Assembly (NCBI GenBank): GCA_964467165.1
Contig: CAYXOL010000012.1
Location: 1 to 64,000 of the forward strand
Source of the DNA: Clostridium_AD sp964467165
GTDB taxonomy: Bacteria > Bacillota > Clostridia > Clostridiales > Clostridiaceae
Direction of reading: 5' to 3'
DNA: 64,000 nucleotides
The position numbers and the translations under genes were made by a program. The notes under the pieces are model-generated. The model worked only from the letters and a program-made list of their open reading frames with translations. It was not told the origin of the DNA and did not search any database. Below are positions 25,894 through 33,474 of this stretch, one piece after another. Position 1 is the first letter of the stretch; each line of letters opens with the position of its first letter.

Positions 25894-27351
25894 ATGGTAA
25901 AAAAAGCTTTTTTAAAAGGGTGTAGTTTTGTTATTATATTATTGCTAATTACTATGGCCCTTAACTCCGTTTTCATCGTAAAAACAAATCATCGTGAGAA
26001 ACTGTTAGGGGGTATATATGGTAATACAGAAGATAAGCTAGATGTTGTGTTATTAGGCTCTAGCCACATGAATAGTGGAATAAGTCCCAATGTGCTATGG
26101 AATCAATATGGGATAACAAGTTTTAACTATGCTACTGGGGGTCAACCAATAGATGTAACATATTATATACTAAAAGACGTTTTAAAGTATCATGAAAATC
26201 CAATTGTGGTAGTAGATTTATATTATTTGGGATTAACTGATAAATTTGGTGCTGATGGATATGTAAGAAATGCTTTAGATAGTATAAAGTTTTCATTTAA
26301 TAAATTAGATGCGATTATTAACTGTACGCCTCGAAACCAATGGCTTAATTATTTATTTCCCATTTTTAAATATCATGACCGATGGAAAGAGTTAACAAAA
26401 AATGATTTTGAATTTAATCCTTTAAGTGCTTATTATGAAAAAGGATTTGATGCAGGTATCGCTGAGTATGGGGAAGAAAACACTTCAGATACTTCAATAA
26501 CTGGAACGGTAGACCTTGTACCTAAGTCAGAAGAATATCTGAATAAAATTATTGATCTTTCTAAAAAAGAAGGTTTTAAATTAATTTTCACTGCTACTCC
26601 TCATGATTATAATAGCACTGCTACATTAGATCATTGGGTGGAAGAACCTGCCAAGATGTTTAATAAAATAGAAGAAATATCAAAAGAGAACAACATTCCT
26701 TTTATCAACTATAACAAAATCACAGAGGAATTAGGGTTTGATTTTAAATCAGATATGTTTAATACGGGTCATCTAAATGTTTTTGGTGCTGAAAAAATTA
26801 CTCTTAGCTTAGGGGAGTTTTTGAAAGAAAACTACACCTTAACTGATCATAGTACTGATGTGGAATTTGAAAAATGGGAATCAGATTATATCCGTTATTC
26901 AAAAGCAGAGGCTACTAAGATTCTTACTACTGAAGCAGATATTAAAAAGTATATTTCATTACTAAAAAATAAAGATTATATTGTTGTTGTTAGTTCAAAT
27001 GAGGCAGGCATTTCAAATAATGAATATTTAAAAGCTTCATTAACTCAGCTTGGACTAAAATTTGATAAGATTAATAGTAGCGATTCTAATTACCTTGCAG
27101 TTATTGATGATAACAAGGTAAAATCACAAATATTTAGTAGTTCCAAATTATCTGTTGAACTTTTATTAGACAAAGATAATAAATTGAAGGTAACTACTAA
27201 AAGTGATGATAAAAATATACCAAGCATGATTTTAAATGGAACAGAACATTTAAATAAACATAAAGGAATAAATATTGTAGTTTACGATAAAGTCTCTAAA
27301 GGTGTGCTAGATAATGTTTATCTGGATTCCAATAATAAGATTACAAGATAA
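25894..27351 (+). CDS. SGNH/AlgJ-like O-acetyltransferase partner with ILEI-like C-terminal domain
   Basis: 485 residues after AGGAGG. N-terminal signal anchor (about 9-28), then an SGNH hydrolase-like domain: block I VVLLGSSHMNSG with the nucleophile Ser (about residue 55), and the D..H-like block TGHLNVFGAEKI (about 300). It should transfer acetyl groups delivered by the MBOAT protein. The last about 150 residues resemble an ILEI (interleukin-like EMT inducer) domain: YISLLKNKDYIVVVSSNEAG...LTQLGLKFD and NKHKGINIVVYDKVSKGVLD are both typical, but in the order opposite to the usual one. This suggests a rearranged carbohydrate-binding domain; see findings. Confidence 0.8.
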   Translation: MVKKAFLKGCSFVIILLLITMALNSVFIVKTNHREKLLGGIYGNTEDKLDVVLLGSSHMNSGISPNVLWNQYGITSFNYATGGQPIDVTYYILKDVLKYHENPIVVVDLYYLGLTDKFGADGYVRNALDSIKFSFNKLDAIINCTPRNQWLNYLFPIFKYHDRWKELTKNDFEFNPLSAYYEKGFDAGIAEYGEENTSDTSITGTVDLVPKSEEYLNKIIDLSKKEGFKLIFTATPHDYNSTATLDHWVEEPAKMFNKIEEISKENNIPFINYNKITEELGFDFKSDMFNTGHLNVFGAEKITLSLGEFLKENYTLTDHSTDVEFEKWESDYIRYSKAEATKILTTEADIKKYISLLKNKDYIVVVSSNEAGISNNEYLKASLTQLGLKFDKINSSDSNYLAVIDDNKVKSQIFSSSKLSVELLLDKDNKLKVTTKSDDKNIPSMILNGTEHLNKHKGINIVVYDKVSKGVLDNVYLDSNNKITR

Positions 27352-27413
27352 TAATAAGAAACCAATGTCAGAATAATTCACTAATTATTTATAATATTAT
27401 TTAGTAATAACTA

Positions 27414-27442
27414 TTGACAAACTTCGTAAAGGGAAGTATACT
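27414..27442 (+). promoter_or_regulatory. consensus sigma-A promoter of a candidate non-coding RNA
   Basis: TTGACA (27414-27419), exactly 17 bases, TATACT (27437-27442). No gene starts within 600 bases downstream. Confidence 0.65.
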
Positions 27443-27448
27443 AAAGTT

Positions 27449-27907
27449 ACACAAAGAAGAAAGCTTTCAATTCAGAGTGTACAGTTTAATATTAAAAAAC
27501 CATTAGACTAATCTTAAAAAAGAAAGGGTGTGGCCTAAAAATTAATAATATTAAAAAACCATTTATTATCATTGAAAGTGGGGTGGTTACACCAGGAAAT
27601 TTACTTTAAAATGTTTGGATATTCAAAAACAGCTGAATCAGCATAGAAAAGCAACTTAACTCATAAGTGGTGGAGAAAATATCGATTAGGCCTATAAAAG
27701 ATACTTTGATCCAGTACTAAAATATTAATAAAAATAATTTAAAGTTACCCGTACCAAATTAAACCTTAAGAGTTTAATATCGTAGTCATTAGACAATATT
27801 ATTTATGAGCGGGAAATTAGTTAGGAGAGTATTATTGGAAGAAGAATTTATTAGAAAATAGAAGCTAAACCCATCGGGATTAATATATGGGAATTAGCTT
27901 CTATTTT
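27449..27907 (+). ncRNA. candidate structured non-coding RNA (about 460 nt)
   Basis: The interval 27352-28080 has no ORF with a start and ribosome binding site. It opens with a perfect promoter and ends with a strong terminator, so a transcript of about 460 nt is expected. Inside are a 17-base direct repeat (AATATTAAAAAACCATT at about 27491 and 27551), possible pairing GGTGTGGCC/GGTTACACC (about 27529-27596) and an outer inverted repeat TTATGAGCG/CGCTCATAA (27803-27811, 27914-27922) around the terminator hairpin. I do not recognise RNase P, 6S, tmRNA or SRP signatures. It could also be a long leader of the GerMN gene, which would need readthrough. Confidence 0.4.
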
Positions 27908-27908
27908 T
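27855..27908 (+). terminator. intrinsic terminator of the candidate RNA
   Basis: AAAATAGAAGCTAA (27855-27868) pairs perfectly with TTAGCTTCTATTTT (27894-27907) and runs into T residues. Confidence 0.8.
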
Positions 27909-28080
27909 GTGCGCGCTCATAATAGCAGTACAAACTCAACTTGTTTATATATAGTTTAAATATTGTATGGAAAGTTTAGTTAGAACTAATATCATAAAAA
28001 ATTCGTATGTAAAGTGATATTGGAATAAAAGATTAAAAGATGTATAATAACAATAAAGAAAGTATAAAGGAGGTAAAAAA

Positions 28081-29142
28081 ATGAAAAAACTTTTCCTAAT
28101 TACTAGCTTGATTTTTTCTCTTGTATTACTAAGTAGTTGTGCATCTAAAAAGATTGCTGTTGTGACAAAGGAGGAGACTAAAACTCCAACTATGACTAAC
28201 TTTACACCTACTATTAAGGACTATTTTTTCTATAGTGAAAACTCGGAATATGTTTATGAAGGTAAAGGGAATGAATATGCCACTTACAATGTTTTTGTAG
28301 ACTATTTAACAGAAAATCGTGTTCAACTAAGAACAAACAATGGCGGTACAGAAATGGCTAAGGTGCTAGAGAATAAAGATGGAAAATTGACTATGATTTT
28401 ATCTAGACCTGAATGTTATTATAGAGAGGATTTAATCCAAAGTCCTAACACTGATGAAGAAATTTTGCTAAAAGAGCCACTTGTAGAAGGAACCACATGG
28501 GTACTTAAAGATAATAGAAAAAGATATATCTCAAATGTGGACATTGAAGTAACCACGCCGATTGGCAAATATAAAGCACTAGAAGTTACTACTGAGAATA
28601 AAGAAGGTAAAAATTTAGATTACTATGCACCAAATGTTGGTTTGGTTAAATCAGTCTTTGTTTTTAATGGAGATGAGATTACCTCTGCTTTAAGCAAAAT
28701 AGAAAAAGACAAGGGCTTAACTCAAACAGTAAAGTTTTATTATCCCAATGTGAATGAGGATAAACTATATTTCGTAAATAAGCAGCTTTCTTTTAAAACT
28801 AATGATATAACAAAAATGATTTTTGAAAGTGCTTTTAAGGATATGCCTAAGGGGGATTTTAGCAAGGTTCTTGGGACTACTGTCAAAATAAAAAGTCTTT
28901 ATCTAAATAAGGATAATATGGTCTACGTTGATTTTTCAAAGGAGTTAACTAGTGAAATGAATGCGGGGTCAGGATATGAAAGCATGATTTTACAGTGCAT
29001 TACAAATACATTGGGCGAATATTATGGTGTAGAGAAAGTTTATATAACCATGGAAGGAAGTCCTTATTCTTCAGGTCATATAATGATGAAAAAGGGTGAG
29101 GCTTTTACTGTGAATTATAAGGATAATGTGGAACTTAAATAA
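28081..29142 (+). CDS. GerMN domain lipoprotein
   Basis: 353 residues; ATG after AAAGGAGG. Lipoprotein signal with lipobox LLSSC (Cys at about 20). A middle beta-rich domain (about 40-220) is followed by a GerMN domain (about 230-345): TQTVKFYYPNVNEDKLYFV, MVYVDFSKEL and LGEYYGVEKVYITMEG. GerMN domains occur in spore germination protein GerM and in sporulation lipoproteins; they are thought to act in the intermembrane space. The gene stands alone, upstream of glpK with its own terminator. Confidence 0.8.
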   Translation: MKKLFLITSLIFSLVLLSSCASKKIAVVTKEETKTPTMTNFTPTIKDYFFYSENSEYVYEGKGNEYATYNVFVDYLTENRVQLRTNNGGTEMAKVLENKDGKLTMILSRPECYYREDLIQSPNTDEEILLKEPLVEGTTWVLKDNRKRYISNVDIEVTTPIGKYKALEVTTENKEGKNLDYYAPNVGLVKSVFVFNGDEITSALSKIEKDKGLTQTVKFYYPNVNEDKLYFVNKQLSFKTNDITKMIFESAFKDMPKGDFSKVLGTTVKIKSLYLNKDNMVYVDFSKELTSEMNAGSGYESMILQCITNTLGEYYGVEKVYITMEGSPYSSGHIMMKKGEAFTVNYKDNVELK

Positions 29143-29170
29143 AAATACATACAAATACTGGCAAAGAATA

Positions 29171-29219
29171 TGAGCCACGTTATTATAAAGTGTTATGCTT
29201 TATTTTGATGTGGTTTTTT
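29171..29219 (+). terminator. intrinsic terminator
   Basis: CCAC...GTGG outer pairs with an inner ATAAAG/CTTTAT hairpin and six T. It ends the GerMN gene. Confidence 0.65.
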
Positions 29220-29274
29220 ATATATTAAATTGTAAACGGTTCATATTACTAATTTTAAAAGGGAGTTTTTCACA

Positions 29275-30765
29275 ATGGCTAAATATATAATGGCGCTAGA
29301 TCAAGGGACAGCATCGTCAAGATGTATTATATTCAATAAAAAGGGGCTTATTGTAAGTTGTGTACAAAAGGAATCCACACAGATTTTTCCCAAAGCTGCT
29401 TGGGTAGAGCAAGACGCAATGGAGATATGGTCAAACCAAATTAGTGTTGCCACAGAGGCAATGTCTAAGATTAATGCTACTGCGTCCGATATAGCAGGTG
29501 TAGGCATTGCAAACCAAAGAGAAACCACTATTGTTTGGGACAGGCGAACTGGGGTTCCAGTATATAATGCAATTGTATGGCAATGTAGAAGAACGGCTGA
29601 AACTTGTGATGAATTAACAGAAAAAGGCTTTGATAAAATAATCAGGGCTAAAACGGGATTGATTTTAGATGCCTATTTTTCAGGAACAAAAATAAAGTGG
29701 ATATTAGACAATGTAGATGGTGCTAGAGAAAAAGCAGAGCAAGGTAATTTATTGTTTGGTAACATAGATACTTGGCTAATTTGGAATTTAACAAAAGGTA
29801 AAACCTATATCACGGATTATTCCAATGCTTCAAGAACAATGCTATTTAATATTCATAAACTTATATGGGATGAAGAAATTTTAGAAACTTTAAATATACC
29901 CAAATCAATGCTTCCAGAAGTTAAACCTTCAAGTTGTGTTTATGGATACACAGAATATTCCTTGTTTGGTGGTGAGATTCCTGTTGCTGGAGCAGCTGGA
30001 GATCAACAAGCAGCCCTGTTTGGACAAACTTGTTATGAACCAGGAACGGCTAAAAATACGTATGGTACGGGATGTTTTATGCTTATGAATACAGGAGAGA
30101 AAGCAATTGAATCTAAGCAAGGGTTACTTACTACTATTGCTTGGGGAATAAAGGGTAGGGTAGAATACGCGCTTGAGGGGAGTGTATTTATTGCTGGGGC
30201 GGCTATACAATGGTTAAGAGATGAGCTTCATATGATTGATAATGCAGCAGATAGTGAAGAATTTGCAAATTCAGTAGAAGATACAAATGGAGTATATGTG
30301 GTGCCTGCTTTTGTTGGACTTGGAGCGCCTTATTGGGATCCTTATGCTAGAGGAACAATAGTAGGGCTTACACGAGGATCAAAAAAAGAACATTTGATAA
30401 GAGCAACTTTGGAAGCTCTTGCCTACCAAACCCATGATGTTTTAAAAGCAATGCAAGAGGATTCAGGAATTACGCTTACACAACTTAAAGTAGATGGAGG
30501 AGCTTGTATGAATAATTTTTTAATGCAGTTTCAATCTGATATTTTAAACGTTCAAGTAGACAGACCTATAGTTACTGAAAGCACAGCATTGGGTGCAGCT
30601 TATCTTGCAGGGCTTGCAGTAGGATATTGGGAGAGCAGAGAAGCACTAGCAGAGCATTGGGCGATATCAAGAAGTTTTAAGCCTTCTATGACCGAGGAAA
30701 AAAGAAAAGAACTACTTCATGGATGGCAAATAGCTGTTAAAATATCAGGTATAAGGCTTAAATAG
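29275..30765 (+). CDS. glpK: glycerol kinase
   Basis: 496 residues, the usual GlpK length. Typical FGGY kinase features: MALDQGTASSRCIIF ATP-binding loop at the N-terminus, GIANQRETTIVWDR, VWQCRRTA, SRTMLFNI, GAAGDQQAALFGQ with the catalytic Asp, KNTYGTGCFMLMNTG, and VDGGACMNNFLMQFQ. It phosphorylates glycerol to glycerol-3-phosphate. No glpF or glpD is adjacent, so the kinase gene is apparently monocistronic. The terminator following it on the plus strand is poor; the nearby hairpin belongs to the opposite gene. Confidence 0.96.
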   Translation: MAKYIMALDQGTASSRCIIFNKKGLIVSCVQKESTQIFPKAAWVEQDAMEIWSNQISVATEAMSKINATASDIAGVGIANQRETTIVWDRRTGVPVYNAIVWQCRRTAETCDELTEKGFDKIIRAKTGLILDAYFSGTKIKWILDNVDGAREKAEQGNLLFGNIDTWLIWNLTKGKTYITDYSNASRTMLFNIHKLIWDEEILETLNIPKSMLPEVKPSSCVYGYTEYSLFGGEIPVAGAAGDQQAALFGQTCYEPGTAKNTYGTGCFMLMNTGEKAIESKQGLLTTIAWGIKGRVEYALEGSVFIAGAAIQWLRDELHMIDNAADSEEFANSVEDTNGVYVVPAFVGLGAPYWDPYARGTIVGLTRGSKKEHLIRATLEALAYQTHDVLKAMQEDSGITLTQLKVDGGACMNNFLMQFQSDILNVQVDRPIVTESTALGAAYLAGLAVGYWESREALAEHWAISRSFKPSMTEEKRKELLHGWQIAVKISGIRLK

Positions 30766-30964
30766 AGAATAAAAAATACCCACAAGAACTGTCATCTACT
30801 TTGACATTCTTGCGGGTATAAGAACCTTTTCCTTTTTTGATCTTTTGAATACCTGTGCCTCTTCCAATTTCACTGGATTTAAATTTTCTTCGATTTAAAT
30901 TCAGTTTGTTCATGTCAATTGTGAAGGACATACCCTGAATTAATTGTTTTTTAGACTTTTTCAT
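30758..30964 (-). CDS. arfA: ArfA/BrfA-like alternative ribosome-rescue factor, non-stop gene
   Basis: 68-residue basic protein; ATG at 30964 preceded by AAAGGATG. Residues 43-51 read KKGKGSYTR, the same motif as the KKGKGSYMRKG segment of E. coli ArfA, which lies in the mRNA channel of stalled ribosomes. A strong intrinsic terminator (18 paired bases plus U6) lies inside the reading frame, at codons about 51-65, so most transcripts would end about ten bases before the stop codon. This is the same logic as in arfA and Bacillus brfA: the message is itself a trans-translation target and stable product accumulates only when tmRNA fails. The full-length tail (CGYFLFSI) is hydrophobic, as in unprocessed ArfA. 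Family assignment rests on the motif and gene architecture, not on a search. The 3' end overlaps glpK by eight bases. Confidence 0.7.
   Translation of the reverse strand: MKKSKKQLIQGMSFTIDMNKLNLNRRKFKSSEIGRGTGIQKIKKGKGSYTRKNVKVDDSSCGYFLFSI
30770..30819 (-). terminator. intrinsic terminator located inside the arfA-like reading frame
   Basis: Minus-strand RNA: ATACCCGCAAGAA (30819-30807) pairs with TTCTTGTGGGTAT (30788-30776), with an inner TGTCA/TGACA, then six U at 30776-30771. The stop codon lies beyond it, at 30760-30758. Confidence 0.88.
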
Positions 30965-31168
30965 TTAAATCATCCTTTTCATAGTGTATTTATTATATAA
31001 TATGATAAAACATATACAAAATGCAATAGTTTTTTTTAAAAATCAGCAATTATGTTGGAATTTTTTTGTGGAAATAAGCTGCTTAAAGTAGCTATATTCT
31101 TAGTTCCAACGGAGACTTTGTAAGAGAGTAGTCAAGGCAGTATGAATTATGAAAAATAATACTTCTTT

Positions 31169-31191
31169 AGTATACCCCCATATGGTATACT
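31169..31191. promoter_or_regulatory. CsoR/CstR-type operator
   Basis: AGTATACC (31169-31176), seven bases CCCATAT, GGTATACT (31184-31191): a perfect 8-bp inverted repeat with the C-rich centre typical of CsoR-family operators (ATACCCC..GGGTAT). CstR members control persulfide-handling genes, and a rhodanese frame follows 60 bases later. TATACT inside the right half may be the -10 element, so repressor binding would block transcription. Confidence 0.55.
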
Positions 31192-31251
31192 TTAAAGTAA
31201 TAAACATTAAACTTTATTGGCATAAGGGGGTACGTAAAAGATGCTATTTTA

Positions 31252-31437
31252 ATGCCTGTAGATACTATTAAGGAAGAGTCTGTAAAAAATATTATGAATA
31301 AAGAGGCTACTATATTTGTTTATTGTAGAAGTGGTAGCAGAAGTTCTCTAGCAGCTAAAACATTAGTAGAGCAAGGCTATAAAAATGTATATAATTTAGG
31401 TGGAATAATTAATTGGCCCTATGAGGTTATAAAATAA
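31252..31437 (+). pseudogene. rhodanese-like protein, N-terminally truncated
   Basis: The frame gives MPVDTIKEESVKNIMNKEAT, the active-site loop VYCRSGSRSSLAAKTL with the catalytic Cys, and NVYNLGGIINWPYEV: the second half of a single-domain rhodanese. The first 35 or so residues, with the LIDVRT..E(Y/F)..GHI motif, are absent. The frame is open upstream to 31204 and reads YVKDAILMPVDTI, matching the family just before the ATG, so the loss is at the 5' end. No ribosome binding site precedes the ATG at 31252; AGGGGG at 31225 points to a start near 31234-31241. Either a deletion relic or a minimal protein; the operator upstream suggests it was once sulfide-responsive. Confidence 0.6.
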
Positions 31438-31469
31438 TAAAAATTATATTATACAAAGGAAGGGATAAA

Positions 31470-32036
31470 ATGCATAAGTTTAATATTAAAAATATAAAAA
31501 AATTAGATAATCCAGAAAGAAGAAGAACTATGCCACCAGAAGAAACACTTTTGAAGTTTAAAGTGGAGGATAATGGCACATTGTTAGATGTAGGCTGTGG
31601 TATAGGATATTTCACCATTCCAGCTTCAAAGCTTCTTAAAAATAGTAAAGTTATGGGCATAGATATAGTTCCGGAAATTCTAGATTTTGCCAGAGAAAAA
31701 GCAGAGGGAATAAATAATATAGAATTTATAACCAGCGAAGAATATACTTTTCCAGTTGAAAGTGATTCAGTTAAATATGTACTTATTAGCAATGTTATTC
31801 ACGAAGTTGAGGATGTAGCAAGATACTTTGATGAGGTTAAAAGAGTATTAAAAGATGATGGCTACTTTTTAATAATAGATTGGGCTAAAACAAAAATGGA
31901 GGTAGGTCCTCCCATTGAGGATAGAATATCTGTAGATGAGATGATACTATTATGTAATAGTGCAGGATTTAAAGCAATTGAAACCATAGATATTTCACCT
32001 ACTCAATATGGTTTAAAATTAGAAAAGCAAAAATGA
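31470..32036 (+). CDS. class I SAM-dependent methyltransferase
   Basis: 188 residues; ATG after AAAGGAAGGG. SAM-binding motif I is TLLDVGCGIGYFTIPAS, followed by VMGIDIVPEILDFAREKA and the post-motif PVESDSVKYVLISNVIHEVE, as in UbiE/ArsM-type small-molecule methyltransferases. It lies 33 bases after the rhodanese frame and may share its operator, which would hint at methylation of a toxic chalcogen or thiol, but no CxxC or three-Cys ArsM pattern is present. Substrate unknown. Confidence 0.85.
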   Translation: MHKFNIKNIKKLDNPERRRTMPPEETLLKFKVEDNGTLLDVGCGIGYFTIPASKLLKNSKVMGIDIVPEILDFAREKAEGINNIEFITSEEYTFPVESDSVKYVLISNVIHEVEDVARYFDEVKRVLKDDGYFLIIDWAKTKMEVGPPIEDRISVDEMILLCNSAGFKAIETIDISPTQYGLKLEKQK

Positions 32037-32040
32037 TTTA

Positions 32041-32076
32041 AAAAACTAAGGCAGGATCATCCTGCCTTAGTTTTTT
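32041..32076. terminator. bidirectional terminator
   Basis: A perfect 16-bp stem (AAAAACTAAGGCAGGA at 32041-32056, complement at 32060-32075), loop TCA. Serves the methyltransferase (plus) and the repeat protein (minus). Confidence 0.9.
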
Positions 32077-32482
32077 ATTTCATAGCACCTTTATTTGCTA
32101 CTGATTGTTCATTTAGTTTTTTGGTTTCTTCTAAAGTAGAATTATTAGTGCTACTAGTCATATTAGACATGGCAGCATTTGAAGCACCGCTATTACCTGA
32201 ATTTGTAGCTGATTGTTGATTTAGTTGTTTTGTTTCCTCTAAAGGAGCACCACTAGTGCTACTACTCATATTAGACATATTAGTCATAGTGTTCATACCA
32301 GAGACTGAAGCATTGGCAGTACCTGAATTTGAAGCTGATTGTTGATTTAATTGTTTTGTTTCTTGTAAAGTTGAGGCATCACTAGCGCTACTAGTCATAC
32401 CAGAGTTTGAAGCACTACTATTACCTTTATTAGTTGTGGATTGATTATTTAATTTTTTTGTTTCTTCTAAATTATTATTCAT
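32075..32482 (-). CDS. Gln/Asn/Ser-rich repeat protein resembling gamma-type SASP
   Basis: The ATG at 32482 is seven bases after AAGGGAG; the ATG two codons earlier is too close. The 135 residues contain four copies of an (E/Q)ETK(K/Q)LN(N/Q/E)QS..N.G unit, at about residues 5-20, 39-54, 84-99 and 117-132, separated by Ser/Asn/Met-rich linkers (SASNSGM, NMTSSTNN). No Cys, Trp, Tyr or Phe after the start and no signal peptide. The repeat is like that of SspE of Bacillus (V(R/K)QQNQQSA..G), the gamma-type small acid-soluble spore protein used as an amino acid store. Its composition fits a spore storage or coat protein, but the assignment is by resemblance only. Confidence 0.55.
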   Translation of the reverse strand: MNNNLEETKKLNNQSTTNKGNSSASNSGMTSSASDASTLQETKQLNQQSASNSGTANASVSGMNTMTNMSNMSSSTSGAPLEETKQLNQQSATNSGNSGASNAAMSNMTSSTNNSTLEETKKLNEQSVANKGAMK

Positions 32483-32705
32483 AAACATGCTCCCTTCGAA
32501 TATAAGATTTACACCATATGTAATCAGTGCACTTATAGTTTAACCATTATGTTATAAAATATAGATGGAAAAATAAGGTTTTTAATTTAAATTTAAAATT
32601 TCAATGAAATATTGTCTAGTTAATGATTTAAGACTCGGATGGCAAAGTAATAATTGTGTTTAATAATTTGTTATGGTATTATTAGTCCATGAAATAAAAG
32701 TGAAT
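32483..32705. promoter_or_regulatory. divergent promoter region
   Basis: AT-rich DNA between the repeat protein and the thiamine operon; TATGGTATTATTAG (about 32672-32685) is a plausible -10 region for the riboswitch transcript. Nothing else is seen. Confidence 0.35.
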
Positions 32706-32808
32706 AACCAAGCACAGGGGAGTTGGATAAGCCAACTGAGATTAAGAACTATAATTCTTTGACCCTAATAACCTGAACTGGATAATGCCAGCGTAGGAAG
32801 TTGTTTAA
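32706..32808 (+). promoter_or_regulatory. TPP riboswitch (THI box)
   Basis: The conserved aptamer is clear: GGGGAG, hairpin GTTGG-ATAA-GCCAAC merging into CTGAGAT (32736-32742), the AAGAA/TTCTT P3a stem, GACCCTAATAACCTGAACTG (32761-32780) and GATAATGCCAGCGTAGGAAG. It precedes a complete thiamine salvage operon. The downstream TGTTTAA (32802-32808) can pair with TTAAACA (32851-32857) at the foot of the terminator, so ligand binding that locks P1 should free the terminator: an OFF switch. Confidence 0.95.
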
Positions 32809-32852
32809 GGGTGTATTATATATGTTTATATTTTTATATAACATGGTAATTT

Positions 32853-32884
32853 AAACACAGATCCTATGGATTTGTGTTTTTTTG
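32853..32884 (+). terminator. riboswitch-controlled terminator
   Basis: AACACAGATCC (32854-32864), loop TAT, GGATTTGTGTT (32868-32878) and a T-run to 32881. It is the expression platform of the TPP riboswitch, upstream of thiW. Confidence 0.85.
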
Positions 32885-32962
32885 TTGTGCATCTAAGAAA
32901 AACAAACTACAGAAAAAAATGGTTTATTCATTTTTAATTATATCTGAAAGGAGGAATCATAG

Positions 32963-33457
32963 ATGAAAACTAAAAAAATAACTATATCATCAATGCTAAT
33001 AGCTACAGGCGTGATAGCCGGGAATATTATTTTTATACCAGTAGGAGTATCAAAATGCTTTCCAATGCAGCATACAATTAATGTACTAGCATCGGTGATT
33101 TTAGGGCCAGGATATGCTGTGGCTATAGCCTTTTGTATATCACTACTTAGAAATATATTAGGGACAGGCTCTCTTTTGGCGTTTCCAGGAAGCATGATTG
33201 GAGCACTTTTGGCTGGAATTTTATATAAGAAAACCAAAAGTAATTTGCTTGCAGTAGCTGGAGAGATATTTGGGACTGGAATTTTAGGAGGATTATTAGC
33301 ATTTCCAATTGCTAACCTTATAATGGGTAAAAAGGTTGGTGCATTGTTTTTTATAACGCCATTCTTAATAAGTACACTTGGAGGAAGTCTAATAGCATTT
33401 TTTGTTCTTAAAGTTTTAGATTTAAAAAGATTTACTAATTTAAATAAAGAAGCTTAG
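32963..33457 (+). CDS. thiW: ThiW, S-component of an ECF transporter for the thiazole moiety
   Basis: 164 residues, ATG after GAAAGGAGG. Five to six membrane helices, with the ThiW hallmark segment FPMQHTINVLASVILGPGYA and GTGSLLAFPGSMIGALLAGI. ThiW is the substrate-binding component that imports hydroxyethylthiazole using a shared energising module (EcfAA'T) encoded elsewhere. It is the first gene after the TPP riboswitch. Confidence 0.92.
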   Translation: MKTKKITISSMLIATGVIAGNIIFIPVGVSKCFPMQHTINVLASVILGPGYAVAIAFCISLLRNILGTGSLLAFPGSMIGALLAGILYKKTKSNLLAVAGEIFGTGILGGLLAFPIANLIMGKKVGALFFITPFLISTLGGSLIAFFVLKVLDLKRFTNLNKEA

Positions 33458-33474
33458 AACGGGAGGTAATACGT

